From the NCBI GenBank assembly GCA_016210045.1, contig JACQUX010000029.1:62001-126000 (forward strand): a DNA stretch of 64,000 bases, given 5' to 3'. This DNA is from Deltaproteobacteria bacterium. Its GTDB lineage: Bacteria > UBA10199 > GCA-002796325 > JACPFF01. The position numbers and the translations under genes were made by a program. Of this stretch, positions 46,317 to 55,914 are shown one piece after another (positions within the stretch are counted from its first letter, which is position 1; every line of letters starts with the position of its first letter). Below the pieces are notes generated by a model. That model made no database searches. It had not been told where the DNA came from and saw only the letters and a list, made by a program, of their open reading frames with translations.

Positions 46317-46699
46317 GAACGGCACTCCTGGTGCTCTGATGGTGGGGCACAACCGGCCTGAGTCCCTGACGCAGACTCATCTTTGAGCGCCATATACTGA
46401 GCCATGGTGCGCAAGCGAACTGAGAGGATAGAAATGCGGGCAGTCAGAAAAACGAGAAAAGCGATGATCACGACAAACGTCATCAACGACAACGCCGAAA
46501 CCGGATAGATCGCGCCCAACAAATGCGTCACTTTCAACAATACCCGTTCGGCGGCCATGAAGAAAATGGTGACAGCGGCTCCACCCAACCACGCAACACC
46601 ATATTCGACCTCCATAGCACGGCGACGCATGAGCAACAGCACGATGGCCATGAGCAGTAAAGCCAAACAAATGATAATAAACCGCCCCGTAAAATTCAT
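46313..46699 (-). CDS. DUF2304 small membrane protein
   Basis: The 128-residue protein has three hydrophobic segments (about residues 6-24, 36-52 and 64-86) and a polar C-terminal tail. The arrangement, together with its place directly after a GT2 gene, matches DUF2304 proteins, which often accompany polyprenyl-phosphate glycosyltransferases. Function is not established. The start overlaps the GT2 stop by ATGA, and the stop overlaps the next gene by GTGA. Confidence 0.8.
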   Translation of the reverse strand: MNFTGRFIIICLALLLMAIVLLLMRRRAMEVEYGVAWLGGAAVTIFFMAAERVLLKVTHLLGAIYPVSALSLMTFVVIIAFLVFLTARISILSVRLRTMAQYMALKDESASGTQAGCAPPSEHQECRS

Positions 46700-47424
46700 C
46701 GCAGCGCCCGCCTAACACTAATGGCTTTGATCAGCAAGACAACCGTGAGCAAGACGGTTTTGAACGGGTAAAAAGAAGCGTGCGTCAGCGAATGCATCGA
46801 AACTCCGGCAAGTCGTGGACGTGCTTGGATCGGAATTTCCACGACACGAGCGCCGCGCCAGATCAGATACACGATAGTTTCCGCGTTAAAATCGCCTAAC
46901 GTCTCTTGGACGAGCCAGTGCATCCCTCTCCGTGTGAGCAGCCGCAAACCGCTTGTCGTATCGGTGAAACGATGTCCGGTTAGCAACGAAACAAAGCACG
47001 CAAAGAGCACGCTCCCCCAATGACGCAACCGACTGGCCGGCAATGCCATGCCCCTCTGCAGATACCGCGAGCCGATCACCATATCCGCCCCGGTTGTGCC
47101 TCGTTCATGGATCAGGCGAACAAGTGCTTCCGGATCATGCTGCCCGTCTGCATCAAAAAAAATGCAAAATGCATAATCGCGCTGCAATGCGTACCGCATC
47201 CCCGTTTGTAAGGCTGTGGCATATCCCAAATTGCACGGATGTGTCACGCACAGCACTCCTTGGGAGATCGCAATACCCCTCGTTTGATCATCGCTGGCAT
47301 CATCGACGACCAAGACATCCACATCACACGTTTCCCGCCGACCTGGCATCAGCAACGCACGCAACACAGCTTCCAGATTGGTTCCTTCATTATAGGCGGG
47401 AATGATAATAAGACCTTTCCTCAT
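46696..47424 (-). CDS. Glycosyltransferase family 2 (polyprenyl-phosphate type)
   Basis: From ATG 47424 the product is 242 residues, with GLIIIPAYNEGTNLE, VVDDASDDQT and FFDADGQHDPEALV holding the DxD. This is a DPM1/RgtE-like GT2 without C-terminal membrane helices, and DUF2304 follows it as in many genomes. It probably makes a lipid-phosphate sugar. The earlier in-frame start at 47610 lies within the upstream oxidoreductase gene and is rejected because of the ATGA overlap. Confidence 0.9.
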   Translation of the reverse strand: MRKGLIIIPAYNEGTNLEAVLRALLMPGRRETCDVDVLVVDDASDDQTRGIAISQGVLCVTHPCNLGYATALQTGMRYALQRDYAFCIFFDADGQHDPEALVRLIHERGTTGADMVIGSRYLQRGMALPASRLRHWGSVLFACFVSLLTGHRFTDTTSGLRLLTRRGMHWLVQETLGDFNAETIVYLIWRGARVVEIPIQARPRLAGVSMHSLTHASFYPFKTVLLTVVLLIKAISVRRALR

Positions 47425-48620
47425 GACAGACACTCCCTCAAGAGCGGCTCCATGCGGTCGCAGGTAGTCCGGATATCGTATCGAAATCCGAATCGCTCCG
47501 GATATTGCAACACTTGAATGACCTCCGTGACATGGATCGCAAGCGACGCGGAAAGGCGATGGGGGCGCCGCGCTTGCAGCGCACTGACCATCTCTACAGG
47601 ACCGCGACAAAAATCAATCGGTTTATAACGCCCGGAACTGCGCAATGTCGGCTTCCGGGCAAAGGGCACCTTCCAATTCAACTGCCAGTGATGCCCCCAA
47701 TTCCATGGGATCCAATTCAACCAACGCTCCCACCGCGTGCGCCAGTGCTCAAAACGATACTCGAATGCTCCACAAAGCCGCCGCTGTACATGGTGCCGAA
47801 TGTATACCGGTGCAGCATCGTCACGAATATCTTTCGTGTACAACACTCCCTCATCCCCGACAATCATCAACGATTTATCCAGTGGGGCGACAATACTGGT
47901 CGTTGCGCGTGCAACAATGCGCTCATCAAATTCGAGACAGCCCAAAGTAAAATCCGGCGTGCGGGAATCAACGGCGATCCCCTTATCCGGTATTTGACAC
48001 GAGGCAAAGGCCGTCACGCGCCGGACGGGGCCAAAGAACGCAACGAGCCACGTCAGAAAATAGGCCGCATGTTCATATGTACAGCCCACTTCAAATTCGT
48101 CTTTTGCAGGCCATTGCGCTCCCGAGCAGCTTCGCCAATTCCATGGTTGTTGACGCGACGTCATACCCGCATCGAAATTGACATACACGAGACGAACCGT
48201 GCCGATCGCTCCGGCACTGAGCGCGTGCCAAATCGTTTGCGCCGTTTCCCCCAACACACTGCAGGGAGCGGATCCTAAGGCCACGCCTTTGGTCTGCGCC
48301 AATGCCATCAGCTCGGCCGCGCCCGCCGGATCCATGGCAACCGGCTTTTCCGAATAGACATGTTTACCGGCCAACAAACAGGCACGATTCGTCTCGTAAT
48401 GACTCCGCGGATTAGTCAGGTTGATCACCATCTCGATGGAGGCATCATGCAGCAAGGCATCCAGGCTCTCAAACGCGTTGACACCATAGTACGCGCGGAA
48501 TGCGCCCAATCGTTCCGGATCGCGATCGAAAACGCCGCACAATTCTAACTCAGGATGACAAGAGCATGTCGCCATATAGAAATCGGCCACATATCCACAG
48601 CCCAGAATCGCGACGCGCAT
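47421..48620 (-). CDS. Gfo/Idh/MocA-type oxidoreductase
   Basis: The 399-residue protein starts MRVAILGCGYVADFY (NAD-binding) and has VYSEKPVAMD with the catalytic Lys. At 399 residues it has a C-terminal extension beyond the usual 340-360, with HLHVTEVIQVLQYPERFG-like helices. It acts on a sugar or nucleotide sugar by NAD-dependent hydride transfer, but the substrate is not determined. A second Gfo/Idh/MocA protein follows 15 bases downstream, and it sits next to the heparinase-like gene cluster. Confidence 0.87.
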   Translation of the reverse strand: MRVAILGCGYVADFYMATCSCHPELELCGVFDRDPERLGAFRAYYGVNAFESLDALLHDASIEMVINLTNPRSHYETNRACLLAGKHVYSEKPVAMDPAGAAELMALAQTKGVALGSAPCSVLGETAQTIWHALSAGAIGTVRLVYVNFDAGMTSRQQPWNWRSCSGAQWPAKDEFEVGCTYEHAAYFLTWLVAFFGPVRRVTAFASCQIPDKGIAVDSRTPDFTLGCLEFDERIVARATTSIVAPLDKSLMIVGDEGVLYTKDIRDDAAPVYIRHHVQRRLCGAFEYRFEHWRTRWERWLNWIPWNWGHHWQLNWKVPFARKPTLRSSGRYKPIDFCRGPVEMVSALQARRPHRLSASLAIHVTEVIQVLQYPERFGFRYDIRTTCDRMEPLLRECLS

Positions 48621-48635
48621 GAATTCCCCCAGCTT

Positions 48636-50174
48636 CTATGATGTCCGTCCGAAACACGTCGACCGCGCCGAACCGCCAGAGGGTTCGGCAAGCATGCGTT
48701 CAATTTGAAGCAAGACGTTTACATTGCGCACCGCATCTCGCAGCAACGGCGTTTCTCCGCGCCGACTCGCCGCGCCTTCGCGAAGATGCCGAAATGCCTC
48801 ACAGACTCCATAATGGTCGTGAAAGAACCGTTGCGTCTGACCATTTATATTGAGCGTCGAAAAGTCGTGAATGACGGCATTCAAATGATCTCCCACAACA
48901 ATAAGGCGCTCTTTAACGTCCCAGGCCCGATCCCCTCTCGTGGAAAATGACAACGTCCCGACCGCGCGATTTTCCAATTGCAGATTGACAACAAAAGAAA
49001 GAGCCGTTGAATTCTGCATCCGTGACTCGCACACCGCCGACATAACTTGTACCGCCACGACCTTGGCACCGCCGAGGTACTCGATCAGGTCCAGATAATG
49101 ACAACACGCCATGTGCAGCACGCCGCCCCCTGAGCGGCGATCCGCTGTGCCTGGCGGGATCGCAGAACCAAAATTCACCAGATAATGGAGCAGCAACGCG
49201 CTCCCACATCGCTGATAGGCCGGATGCCGTCGCAATGCCTGTATAGCGGGTGCAAAGCGCCTATTGAATCCCACCATACAGCGCGCACTGTGTGCGACCG
49301 GCTCCAGTACTGCAACACCCGCCTGATCAATCGCGACGGGCTTTTCGCAATACACACGGAGATTCTTTTCAAGCGCTGCTCGAATATGCAGCGGATGCAA
49401 GTAGTTCGGTGTCGCGATTAGAATATTGTCCGCGCCGTGAGCGTCCAACATAGCCTGATAGTCACCATAGGTGTTGGGGATATCAAATGCCTTGGCCAAA
49501 TTATTACACGTCACAACGGTGTTGGAACAAATCGCGACGACGCCGCCTCCGGTCTTACGGATCGCGGGGATCAGCACCGATGCCGTATATGTTCCGGCAC
49601 CCGCGACCATCCATTGCGGTTGCCGGCACTTCACGGCTCCCCTTTGTCGACGAATGGCACCAACCGGCAATACAGCGGCCTGCATGTGGAGATCATGGCC
49701 AGCCCACTCGTTCAAAACATCTGCGGCGCTGAGCAGCTGTTCATCGAATAGCCCATTGTGGATTTCTGCACTCGTATAATGTGACTTGAGGACAATCCCG
49801 GACGAGCACACAAACACACTTTCTCGTGAGCTCTCGATCGACATCACACGAACGGCATCGACCGAGAGTGGACGGGGCAGCCGGCGATAATACACATATC
49901 TGAGCAACTGCGTCAGACCGATTTGGCGGTACAACGCGAGAAACTCAGTCCCCAAAGCGACCAAAGATCGCAAACACCGAATCGCCCGTCCTCGGGGCGC
50001 TTCGGTGGGCGGCACAGCTTTCCTGAGAGTGTAGCCGGCAATCAGTTTGAATGCGGGCAGCCCCGTACCCCAGACCAGTGGATCGATCTCGGTTCGAAAA
50101 AGCTTGCCCTTCCAACGCAAAAAAAGATCAACCTGTGCTTGCGACTCCACGCGCCCCCCACATGGCTTTCTCAA
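48636..50174 (-). CDS. Gfo/Idh/MocA oxidoreductase with unusual N-terminal part
   Basis: The 512-residue protein has an oxidoreductase domain from about residue 185: MVAGAGTYTASVLIPAIRK, then VYCEKPVAID and VGFNRRFAPAI. Relatives next to heparinase genes are usually bi-domain proteins near 700 residues with an N-terminal zinc alcohol dehydrogenase. That domain is absent here: residues 1-185 lack its motifs and are not recognised. The start is TTG 50174 with a poor ribosome binding site, two bases from the heparinase stop, so an internal start cannot be excluded. It may be a degenerated or exchanged N-terminus. The locus position is conserved with the heparinase gene upstream. Confidence 0.75.
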   Translation of the reverse strand: MRKPCGGRVESQAQVDLFLRWKGKLFRTEIDPLVWGTGLPAFKLIAGYTLRKAVPPTEAPRGRAIRCLRSLVALGTEFLALYRQIGLTQLLRYVYYRRLPRPLSVDAVRVMSIESSRESVFVCSSGIVLKSHYTSAEIHNGLFDEQLLSAADVLNEWAGHDLHMQAAVLPVGAIRRQRGAVKCRQPQWMVAGAGTYTASVLIPAIRKTGGGVVAICSNTVVTCNNLAKAFDIPNTYGDYQAMLDAHGADNILIATPNYLHPLHIRAALEKNLRVYCEKPVAIDQAGVAVLEPVAHSARCMVGFNRRFAPAIQALRRHPAYQRCGSALLLHYLVNFGSAIPPGTADRRSGGGVLHMACCHYLDLIEYLGGAKVVAVQVMSAVCESRMQNSTALSFVVNLQLENRAVGTLSFSTRGDRAWDVKERLIVVGDHLNAVIHDFSTLNINGQTQRFFHDHYGVCEAFRHLREGAASRRGETPLLRDAVRNVNVLLQIERMLAEPSGGSARSTCFGRTS

Positions 50175-50175
50175 T

Positions 50176-52104
50176 TCAACGGTCTACCTGACGGCACGGC
50201 TCCAAGTCGCAGCAAGTAAGAGAATAATGGATCTCGCTACGACCCTGCATAATAATTTTTGCCGCCGGCGTTACGCGACCATATCCATCACTATAGTCAT
50301 ATTGCACCCGCTCATGTTGAAGCGCCTCTCGAATAGAAAGTTCCCATCTCACATCCGACATGCCAATCAATTGATACCGATCCCCATCTTGCACAACGCG
50401 CCAGCATGGCGCGAAATGGATCGCGCTGACAACCGAACGGGCTTCCAACAGATCAACTCGGCACCGATCGCTCACATCAATACCGCGGCTATGGACTCTC
50501 ACCTCGCGCATCACAGGCACGCGATGCGCTGCGACAATAAACCCCTCATGCTCGACGGAATAACGCTCACCATCCGCTTGGAGATCATGCGACCAAAACA
50601 CGCGGGGCGCGTGGGAAACTTCGAATAACCCGGGCCCCAACACACACATCTCCGCTCCATCGATCCGCGTGATGTTATGCATCGCTGCAGAGCGGTACAA
50701 ATTGCGAAGCGCCCGGTCTTGAAAATAGATATTCGTGCCCGGGTCCACAACCAGTGCCCCCACAGACGTCTCTACGGTATAACTGCCGACATCACAATGG
50801 CCATGCCCACCACGTCCGCTCATCCCAATATCAGCAAAATCGATCACCATTTTTCCCCATGAATATCTGGCGGCTCCATACCCAGCAACGCGAAATATTC
50901 GCCGACCGGGAGAATCGGAAACTCCATTCGGTCGGTGGCAGGCGCCGGTAAACATCAGATATTCGACATCGACACCGCCCGAGCCAACCAGCAGCCCATC
51001 CGGACTGAGCGCTTCCACAAGGGCGAAAAATGTCCGCGCATCATTGATATCGTCGACAACCCCGAGGGTAAAACCACGTTCCGTGCTTGCATCACCAAAT
51101 GCCGGCAACATCCCTTGCGCAGTTACCATGGCCCGCAGGAAGGCTGCCATCCGCTGTAAATACGGCAGCACATCACGGACACCATAGTTGGCCGCCAGGA
51201 GTAATAACTCCCCAATGAATCGGCTGTACGCAAAAGACCCCTCGCGCGTAAAACCGTCGGCATCAATTTGCTGCTCGCATTCTTGCAATAAACGCCGTTC
51301 CCACAACGAGAGTTGTTCACGCGCGAGTGTCGTCCGGATAAACGTTTTCAGGAAAACGATACACGCCACACATTCGCAAAAAGCAAAATTGTTTCTCCGA
51401 TCGTAGTGCATCGTGTTGTACATTTGCAAATAGGCATACTCACGAAAGGCCTCTCGCGTGATCCAACGCACAAGGTCCGCCGCCTCCGGTATGTCTGCAA
51501 ATAATTGCAACGCCAGCATCCAATGAATCAACCGCTGCGCCACATTGAGTGTAATCACATACGCGACCCCATAACCGACTCGAAAAGTCGCCCGCCAGTG
51601 CCGCAATACTGTTTCGAGACGGCTCAGATAATCGGGATTGCGCGTGCACCGATAGGCCAATGCAAAGAGGGGAACAAAGCCATGCTTGCTCCACTCGATC
51701 GGGAACATGTAATCGCCGTATCGTGCTCCACTGTCACCATACTGCGAATAATCGAGCCGCTGCTGGTGACGGCAAGGGAACACACGTCCAGACTGCGCAT
51801 CCAATGACCAGTGAGGGCATGTATCGCAATACTGCTGCAACGCGCTGGCGATCGACGGCTGGGTCGCGATGATATGGTTCCACGCGACGATATCGATTGA
51901 GACACGCGGCAAGTACATCTGCGGATACAACGACTGACCTCGAAGACGCCGTTGCGCCTGTTGCGAGATCAGTAGACTATCAATCCCCGACCACCCACAA
52001 AGCGCATACGTCGCGCGACGAGAAATTCGCCGAACAGAGGCTCGCACTCCATAATACCGGATTTTCCTTAGACACGCTGAAAGACTGTTAACAATTTTTT
52101 CCAT
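50176..52104 (-). CDS. Heparinase II/III family protein
   Basis: The 642-residue protein has an alpha/alpha toroid N-terminal part (about residues 80-330) and the beta-sandwich signature GRGGHGHCDVGSYTVE with DPGTNIYF near residue 425. This matches the Hepar_II_III domain of polysaccharide lyases. In exopolysaccharide loci such genes occur next to bi-domain oxidoreductases and asparagine synthases, and may trim or edit uronic-acid-containing chains. No signal peptide is obvious, so export or cytoplasmic action is open. Its start overlaps the iron-sulfur protein by 37 bases. Confidence 0.87.
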   Translation of the reverse strand: MEKIVNSLSACLRKIRYYGVRASVRRISRRATYALCGWSGIDSLLISQQAQRRLRGQSLYPQMYLPRVSIDIVAWNHIIATQPSIASALQQYCDTCPHWSLDAQSGRVFPCRHQQRLDYSQYGDSGARYGDYMFPIEWSKHGFVPLFALAYRCTRNPDYLSRLETVLRHWRATFRVGYGVAYVITLNVAQRLIHWMLALQLFADIPEAADLVRWITREAFREYAYLQMYNTMHYDRRNNFAFCECVACIVFLKTFIRTTLAREQLSLWERRLLQECEQQIDADGFTREGSFAYSRFIGELLLLAANYGVRDVLPYLQRMAAFLRAMVTAQGMLPAFGDASTERGFTLGVVDDINDARTFFALVEALSPDGLLVGSGGVDVEYLMFTGACHRPNGVSDSPGRRIFRVAGYGAARYSWGKMVIDFADIGMSGRGGHGHCDVGSYTVETSVGALVVDPGTNIYFQDRALRNLYRSAAMHNITRIDGAEMCVLGPGLFEVSHAPRVFWSHDLQADGERYSVEHEGFIVAAHRVPVMREVRVHSRGIDVSDRCRVDLLEARSVVSAIHFAPCWRVVQDGDRYQLIGMSDVRWELSIREALQHERVQYDYSDGYGRVTPAAKIIMQGRSEIHYSLTCCDLEPCRQVDR

Positions 52105-53438
52105 ATGCGCCGTCGAATAAAATACCGCTTTTGTAAAATATTCATCAGTTTAAACAAACGGCGGATACGGCCCGTTGGTGAGCGGTAAAGAAATTTCCAA
52201 AACCAATTGTATTTGGCAACGCGGATCTGCACGAGTAACAATAAAGCCGCCACGAGATCCATAGGTCCCCATGGCATCAACCGCGCATTGGCAATGCGTG
52301 GAACGCGCGCCGTAAATAGGCGGCGGAGAAACCAACGCGCTCCCAAACCTTGTTTTTTGTATTGTAGCGGACCGTATTGACTTCTCACCACACGATCCGC
52401 CGATAATGCTTCGACGATGAGCCGCTGCTGTCCCAGCATCGTCCGAAGAACTTCTTCCCCAGCGGCGGTCCGAGCCACCAACACTGAATAGCCACCATCT
52501 TTGCGATCCAAGTATTCCTGCAGCCAGGCATCGCCCAGTGAAATGTCGGCCAATTCATTGAAATGATCGGCACAATAGAGACAGGCCGGCAAGATTCCCG
52601 CAAATGCGACGTGATCGCGCACCTCTCCCTCGATCTCGTCCACCTCTCCATCGGAAAAGGTCACTTGCGTATGACCAGGCCAGTGCCCTTTCCGAGAGAG
52701 CAGTTGTGTGACCTGCGGTCGCCGCTCGGACGGAATCCGAGACCGCAGATATTCCGTCACTCGAAAATGGCTTGCGTAGCCACAAAAAATGCCGAGCCTG
52801 AGCACGATGCGCTCATTCAATTTTTTAATCCGCAAACCAGCTTTACGCAAACTATCCTGCTGGCACGGGATCCCGACAACCGCAACCTTCCGAAAATTAC
52901 CATAAATAATTTGGTCAACCGCCGCCATCGCAGGAATCGGCACATAATGAGATCCCGCACCGGAGGCCAGATCCTGCGGAGACGTTACTATGATCCCCTG
53001 ATAATCCATCGGCCCACGAAAGCCCGGCACGACAATCAATGCACCATCAATACGGCCCTGATCAAACATCCAAGTCAGAATTTCCGTAATGACCCCTCCG
53101 CTTGCGCCGGAAAGACGACGTTCAGCATTACTTGAATAGCCTACGAAACATTCTCGATACCGACCCAACAATGGGTGTTCGCGTGCCGATTCCCGCTCAA
53201 ACACTTGTTGCTCCAACACTCGATAATCAACCGCATCCATGACACAGGTATCTCGGCACAACGTGCATTTTTCACACCGCTTCTCATCGAGAACACGAAG
53301 CTTCCACCCATCAAGTGTAAATGATTGAATCTGTAAATTCTTCTTTGCACCGAGACCGGGGCAAACGCCCAGACATGCACCGCAATAACAACACTGATCG
53401 CTGTTGGCGATATCCAATACATGAGGAGGATGAGTCAT
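52068..53438 (-). CDS. FrhB/FdhB-like iron-sulfur protein
   Basis: The 456-residue protein has two ferredoxin-like motifs of form C-x2-C-x2-C-x3-C: Cys16-Cys19-Cys22-Cys26, and another near residue 55. The FrhB_FdhB_N and C-terminal domains follow, with GASGGVITE, GIPCQQDSLRKAG and LGDAW motifs. In methanogens this family is the F420-dependent hydrogenase beta subunit. In bacterial polysaccharide loci it usually lies near pyruvyl transferases or glycosyltransferases and its role is unknown. No pyruvyl transferase is seen here. The C-terminal tail of about 60 residues is basic. It overlaps the heparinase gene by 37 bases and the flippase by ATGA. Confidence 0.87.
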   Translation of the reverse strand: MTHPPHVLDIANSDQCCYCGACLGVCPGLGAKKNLQIQSFTLDGWKLRVLDEKRCEKCTLCRDTCVMDAVDYRVLEQQVFERESAREHPLLGRYRECFVGYSSNAERRLSGASGGVITEILTWMFDQGRIDGALIVVPGFRGPMDYQGIIVTSPQDLASGAGSHYVPIPAMAAVDQIIYGNFRKVAVVGIPCQQDSLRKAGLRIKKLNERIVLRLGIFCGYASHFRVTEYLRSRIPSERRPQVTQLLSRKGHWPGHTQVTFSDGEVDEIEGEVRDHVAFAGILPACLYCADHFNELADISLGDAWLQEYLDRKDGGYSVLVARTAAGEEVLRTMLGQQRLIVEALSADRVVRSQYGPLQYKKQGLGARWFLRRLFTARVPRIANARLMPWGPMDLVAALLLLVQIRVAKYNWFWKFLYRSPTGRIRRLFKLMNILQKRYFIRRRIWKKLLTVFQRV

Positions 53439-54946
53439 AGCCCCACTCTCAAGTGCGTTGCCGGCATATCAAGCGTTTGACGCGATCGTGTCCGTATCGC
53501 ATGAATACCATGTACTATCCACTGTCCCCACACACTGCGCAGGCGTTTCGACAGTGCCATGATGGCCACTCCGTAGATCAGGATTTCAACAGCGAGCACC
53601 AGCGCGGCGAGAAACCAATGTTGCACATGGGGCACAATGAGGTGCCCCACGGACCATCCCAACGCGCCACTCGCTCCAACTTTTGCCAAATCCCACCATG
53701 GGTACGGGATAGGCAGCCATGCCCGCGAAATCACACCGCTCACCACCACATTCGCCGTCATTGCACAAATACTGGCAATGCCAGCACCATAGAGACCATA
53801 GTGAGGAATTAAATACATGTTCAAGAAAACATTCAGCAGCGCCGCCCCCAACGCCGTGATCGCAATGCCGTACGGCCGCTGCGACATATACATGCCGGAC
53901 GCGGAAAAATTAATGAGCCCACTGACCAGCTGTCCGACCAATAACAGAGGGAAAATGCCGGCTGCCGACGCATATTCTGCAGACGTCATGATCGGAATGA
54001 CCCAGGGAGCGATGGAACTCAGAAGTATTCCGAGCAAAACCGCCACAACACAATACTGCAATATCAAATTCGACAGATACTGCCCGGTTCGCTGGACGCC
54101 TTGCTTCGCGCACATACGACTATACGTCGGAAACAAAAAAAGATTCGTCGGCCGCGTCAGCACGCTGGCCAACGCGGACGCAATCGTGGAACCAGCCACA
54201 AAAACCCCCGTGTCCTTGGCCGATAGCAACCCATGCACGACAAAGCGGTCCCCAACACTGAGCAGGTAGACACCACTGATGACAACCGCATGGGGCCACC
54301 CATAGGCCACAAAATTTCTGAACAAAGCGCCATCAATGCGGATCGACAGGGCGCTCCGATTGCCCCGTACAATACAGAGCATGGCCAACACACAGACACT
54401 GGCCTCCGCAAGACAAAAACACTGCAATAGCAGAAGAACGTGCTTTGAGAAGCCCATCAGAAGCACAAAGCCGAATGTGAACAACAACATTTTGCGCAGC
54501 CCTAATAAAATATTAAATGCGCTCGACGCGTGCTGCGCACGAAGGACACACATCGCAATTTCGATAAGCACGCCGAACAAAACCGCCACCGTCGCCCAAC
54601 ACCATCGCTCCTCTGATATGATAAAAGAAGGGAGTGGGAACAGCTTCACAACCAACAGCAGACCGCACAATGCCCCACAGCCAAGCAGTAATCCTCCCCC
54701 GAAAACCGTTCCGTAAAACCGCTTTTGCGCCTCACTCGCTTGCTCCTCATAATGCGGAAAGAACCTCACCACGGCTTGCGGCAGGCCCAGCGCTACGAAG
54801 CCACTGAGCAGCGCCACAACGTTCAGAATGAGCGTCAACGCTCCGAAGTCTTCAACCGCAAGAATTTTTGAGAAGACAACCAGAAACGCAAAGGCAAAGA
54901 CCTGGCTCGCGACGGTGCCAAAAAAATATCGCGTCAGATGTTTCAT
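53435..54946 (-). CDS. wzx: Wzx-type polysaccharide flippase (MOP superfamily)
   Basis: The 503-residue protein has 12 or so membrane helices. It starts YFFGTVASQVFAFAFLVVFSKILAVEDFG, the typical first helix and loop of PST/Wzx flippases. It moves the undecaprenyl-linked repeat unit to the periplasmic face for polymerisation by the Wzy-type proteins. It lies near the promoter-proximal end, after the UDP-sugar epimerase gene, with a 4-base ATGA overlap on both sides. Confidence 0.9.
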   Translation of the reverse strand: MKHLTRYFFGTVASQVFAFAFLVVFSKILAVEDFGALTLILNVVALLSGFVALGLPQAVVRFFPHYEEQASEAQKRFYGTVFGGGLLLGCGALCGLLLVVKLFPLPSFIISEERWCWATVAVLFGVLIEIAMCVLRAQHASSAFNILLGLRKMLLFTFGFVLLMGFSKHVLLLLQCFCLAEASVCVLAMLCIVRGNRSALSIRIDGALFRNFVAYGWPHAVVISGVYLLSVGDRFVVHGLLSAKDTGVFVAGSTIASALASVLTRPTNLFLFPTYSRMCAKQGVQRTGQYLSNLILQYCVVAVLLGILLSSIAPWVIPIMTSAEYASAAGIFPLLLVGQLVSGLINFSASGMYMSQRPYGIAITALGAALLNVFLNMYLIPHYGLYGAGIASICAMTANVVVSGVISRAWLPIPYPWWDLAKVGASGALGWSVGHLIVPHVQHWFLAALVLAVEILIYGVAIMALSKRLRSVWGQWIVHGIHAIRTRSRQTLDMPATHLRVGL

Positions 54947-55914
54947 CCGATACTGCCCGACGATGTTCCCACCGAATGGCGCTGGTATTCGATAGTCCGG
55001 CGCAACCCCTCATCAAAACCGATGGCTCCGCAAAATTGCATGCACTCGCGGATTCGGGCAACATCGGCGTGGGTCCGAGAGACATCGGCTACACGTCGCG
55101 GAGAAAACTGCAACGTGCTCTGCGAATCGAGCAGCGAAATGACCGCGCGCGCCAACTCCAGGATGGAATGCGTTTCTCCCAGCGCAACGTTATACACTTC
55201 CCCACAGACACTCGGTGGGGCCAAACACGCGCGCAGATTGGCTTCGGCGACGTTGGCCACATAGGTAAAATCGCGACTCTGCGTACCGTCACCGTATATC
55301 GGCAGCGCGCGATTCGCCATCGCTTCGGCGAGAAACTTCGGAATCACTGCGGAATATCGATCTTCCAATGGTTGGCGAGGACCATACACATTGAAATACC
55401 GGAGTGCCACAGTCGGCACACCATAGACTTGACTGTAAAAACGGCAGTACTGTTCGCCGATCAGTTTGGTCAGCGCGTACGGAGAAATCGGACAACACGT
55501 TTGCGACTCCCGTTGCGGAAACTGATTCGTATCACCGTAAATCGAGCTCGATGAGGCAAAAACGAAACGCTGAATAGCCTGCTCGCGCGCCGCTGACAGC
55601 AAACACAAGGTTCCATTCACGTTTACATCGTGAAATTCTTCCGGCATTTCCACCGATTTCGGCACACTGCGTAAAGAAGCTTGGTGGGTCACATACGTCA
55701 CGCCGGTCATCGCGCGTCGAACCATCGCGGCATCTCGAATATCGCCCTCAATAAATTCAATGCGCTCCCGAACCGCGTCCAAATTCTTCAAGACACCCGA
55801 CGACAAGTTGTCGAGCACGCGCACCGGGTAGCCGGCTTCTACGAAACGCTCGACCACATGAGAGCCGATAAACCCTGCCCCCCCCGTCACCAGCACGAGC
55901 TCACGCGCGTCCAT
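54943..55914 (-). CDS. UDP-sugar 4-epimerase, WbpP/GalE-like (extended SDR)
   Basis: From ATG 55914 (GGAGGAG upstream) the product is 323 residues. TGGAGFIGSH binds NAD, SSSIYGDT and SPYALTK carry the catalytic Ser, Tyr and Lys, and RYFNVYGPRQ follows. Sequence style matches WbpP/Gne enzymes that interconvert UDP-GlcNAc and UDP-GalNAc, or uronate forms; the exact substrate is not fixed by sequence. The start overlaps the dehydrogenase stop by 14 bases, so the two likely act in sequence. Confidence 0.88.
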   Translation of the reverse strand: MDARELVLVTGGAGFIGSHVVERFVEAGYPVRVLDNLSSGVLKNLDAVRERIEFIEGDIRDAAMVRRAMTGVTYVTHQASLRSVPKSVEMPEEFHDVNVNGTLCLLSAAREQAIQRFVFASSSSIYGDTNQFPQRESQTCCPISPYALTKLIGEQYCRFYSQVYGVPTVALRYFNVYGPRQPLEDRYSAVIPKFLAEAMANRALPIYGDGTQSRDFTYVANVAEANLRACLAPPSVCGEVYNVALGETHSILELARAVISLLDSQSTLQFSPRRVADVSRTHADVARIRECMQFCGAIGFDEGLRRTIEYQRHSVGTSSGSIG

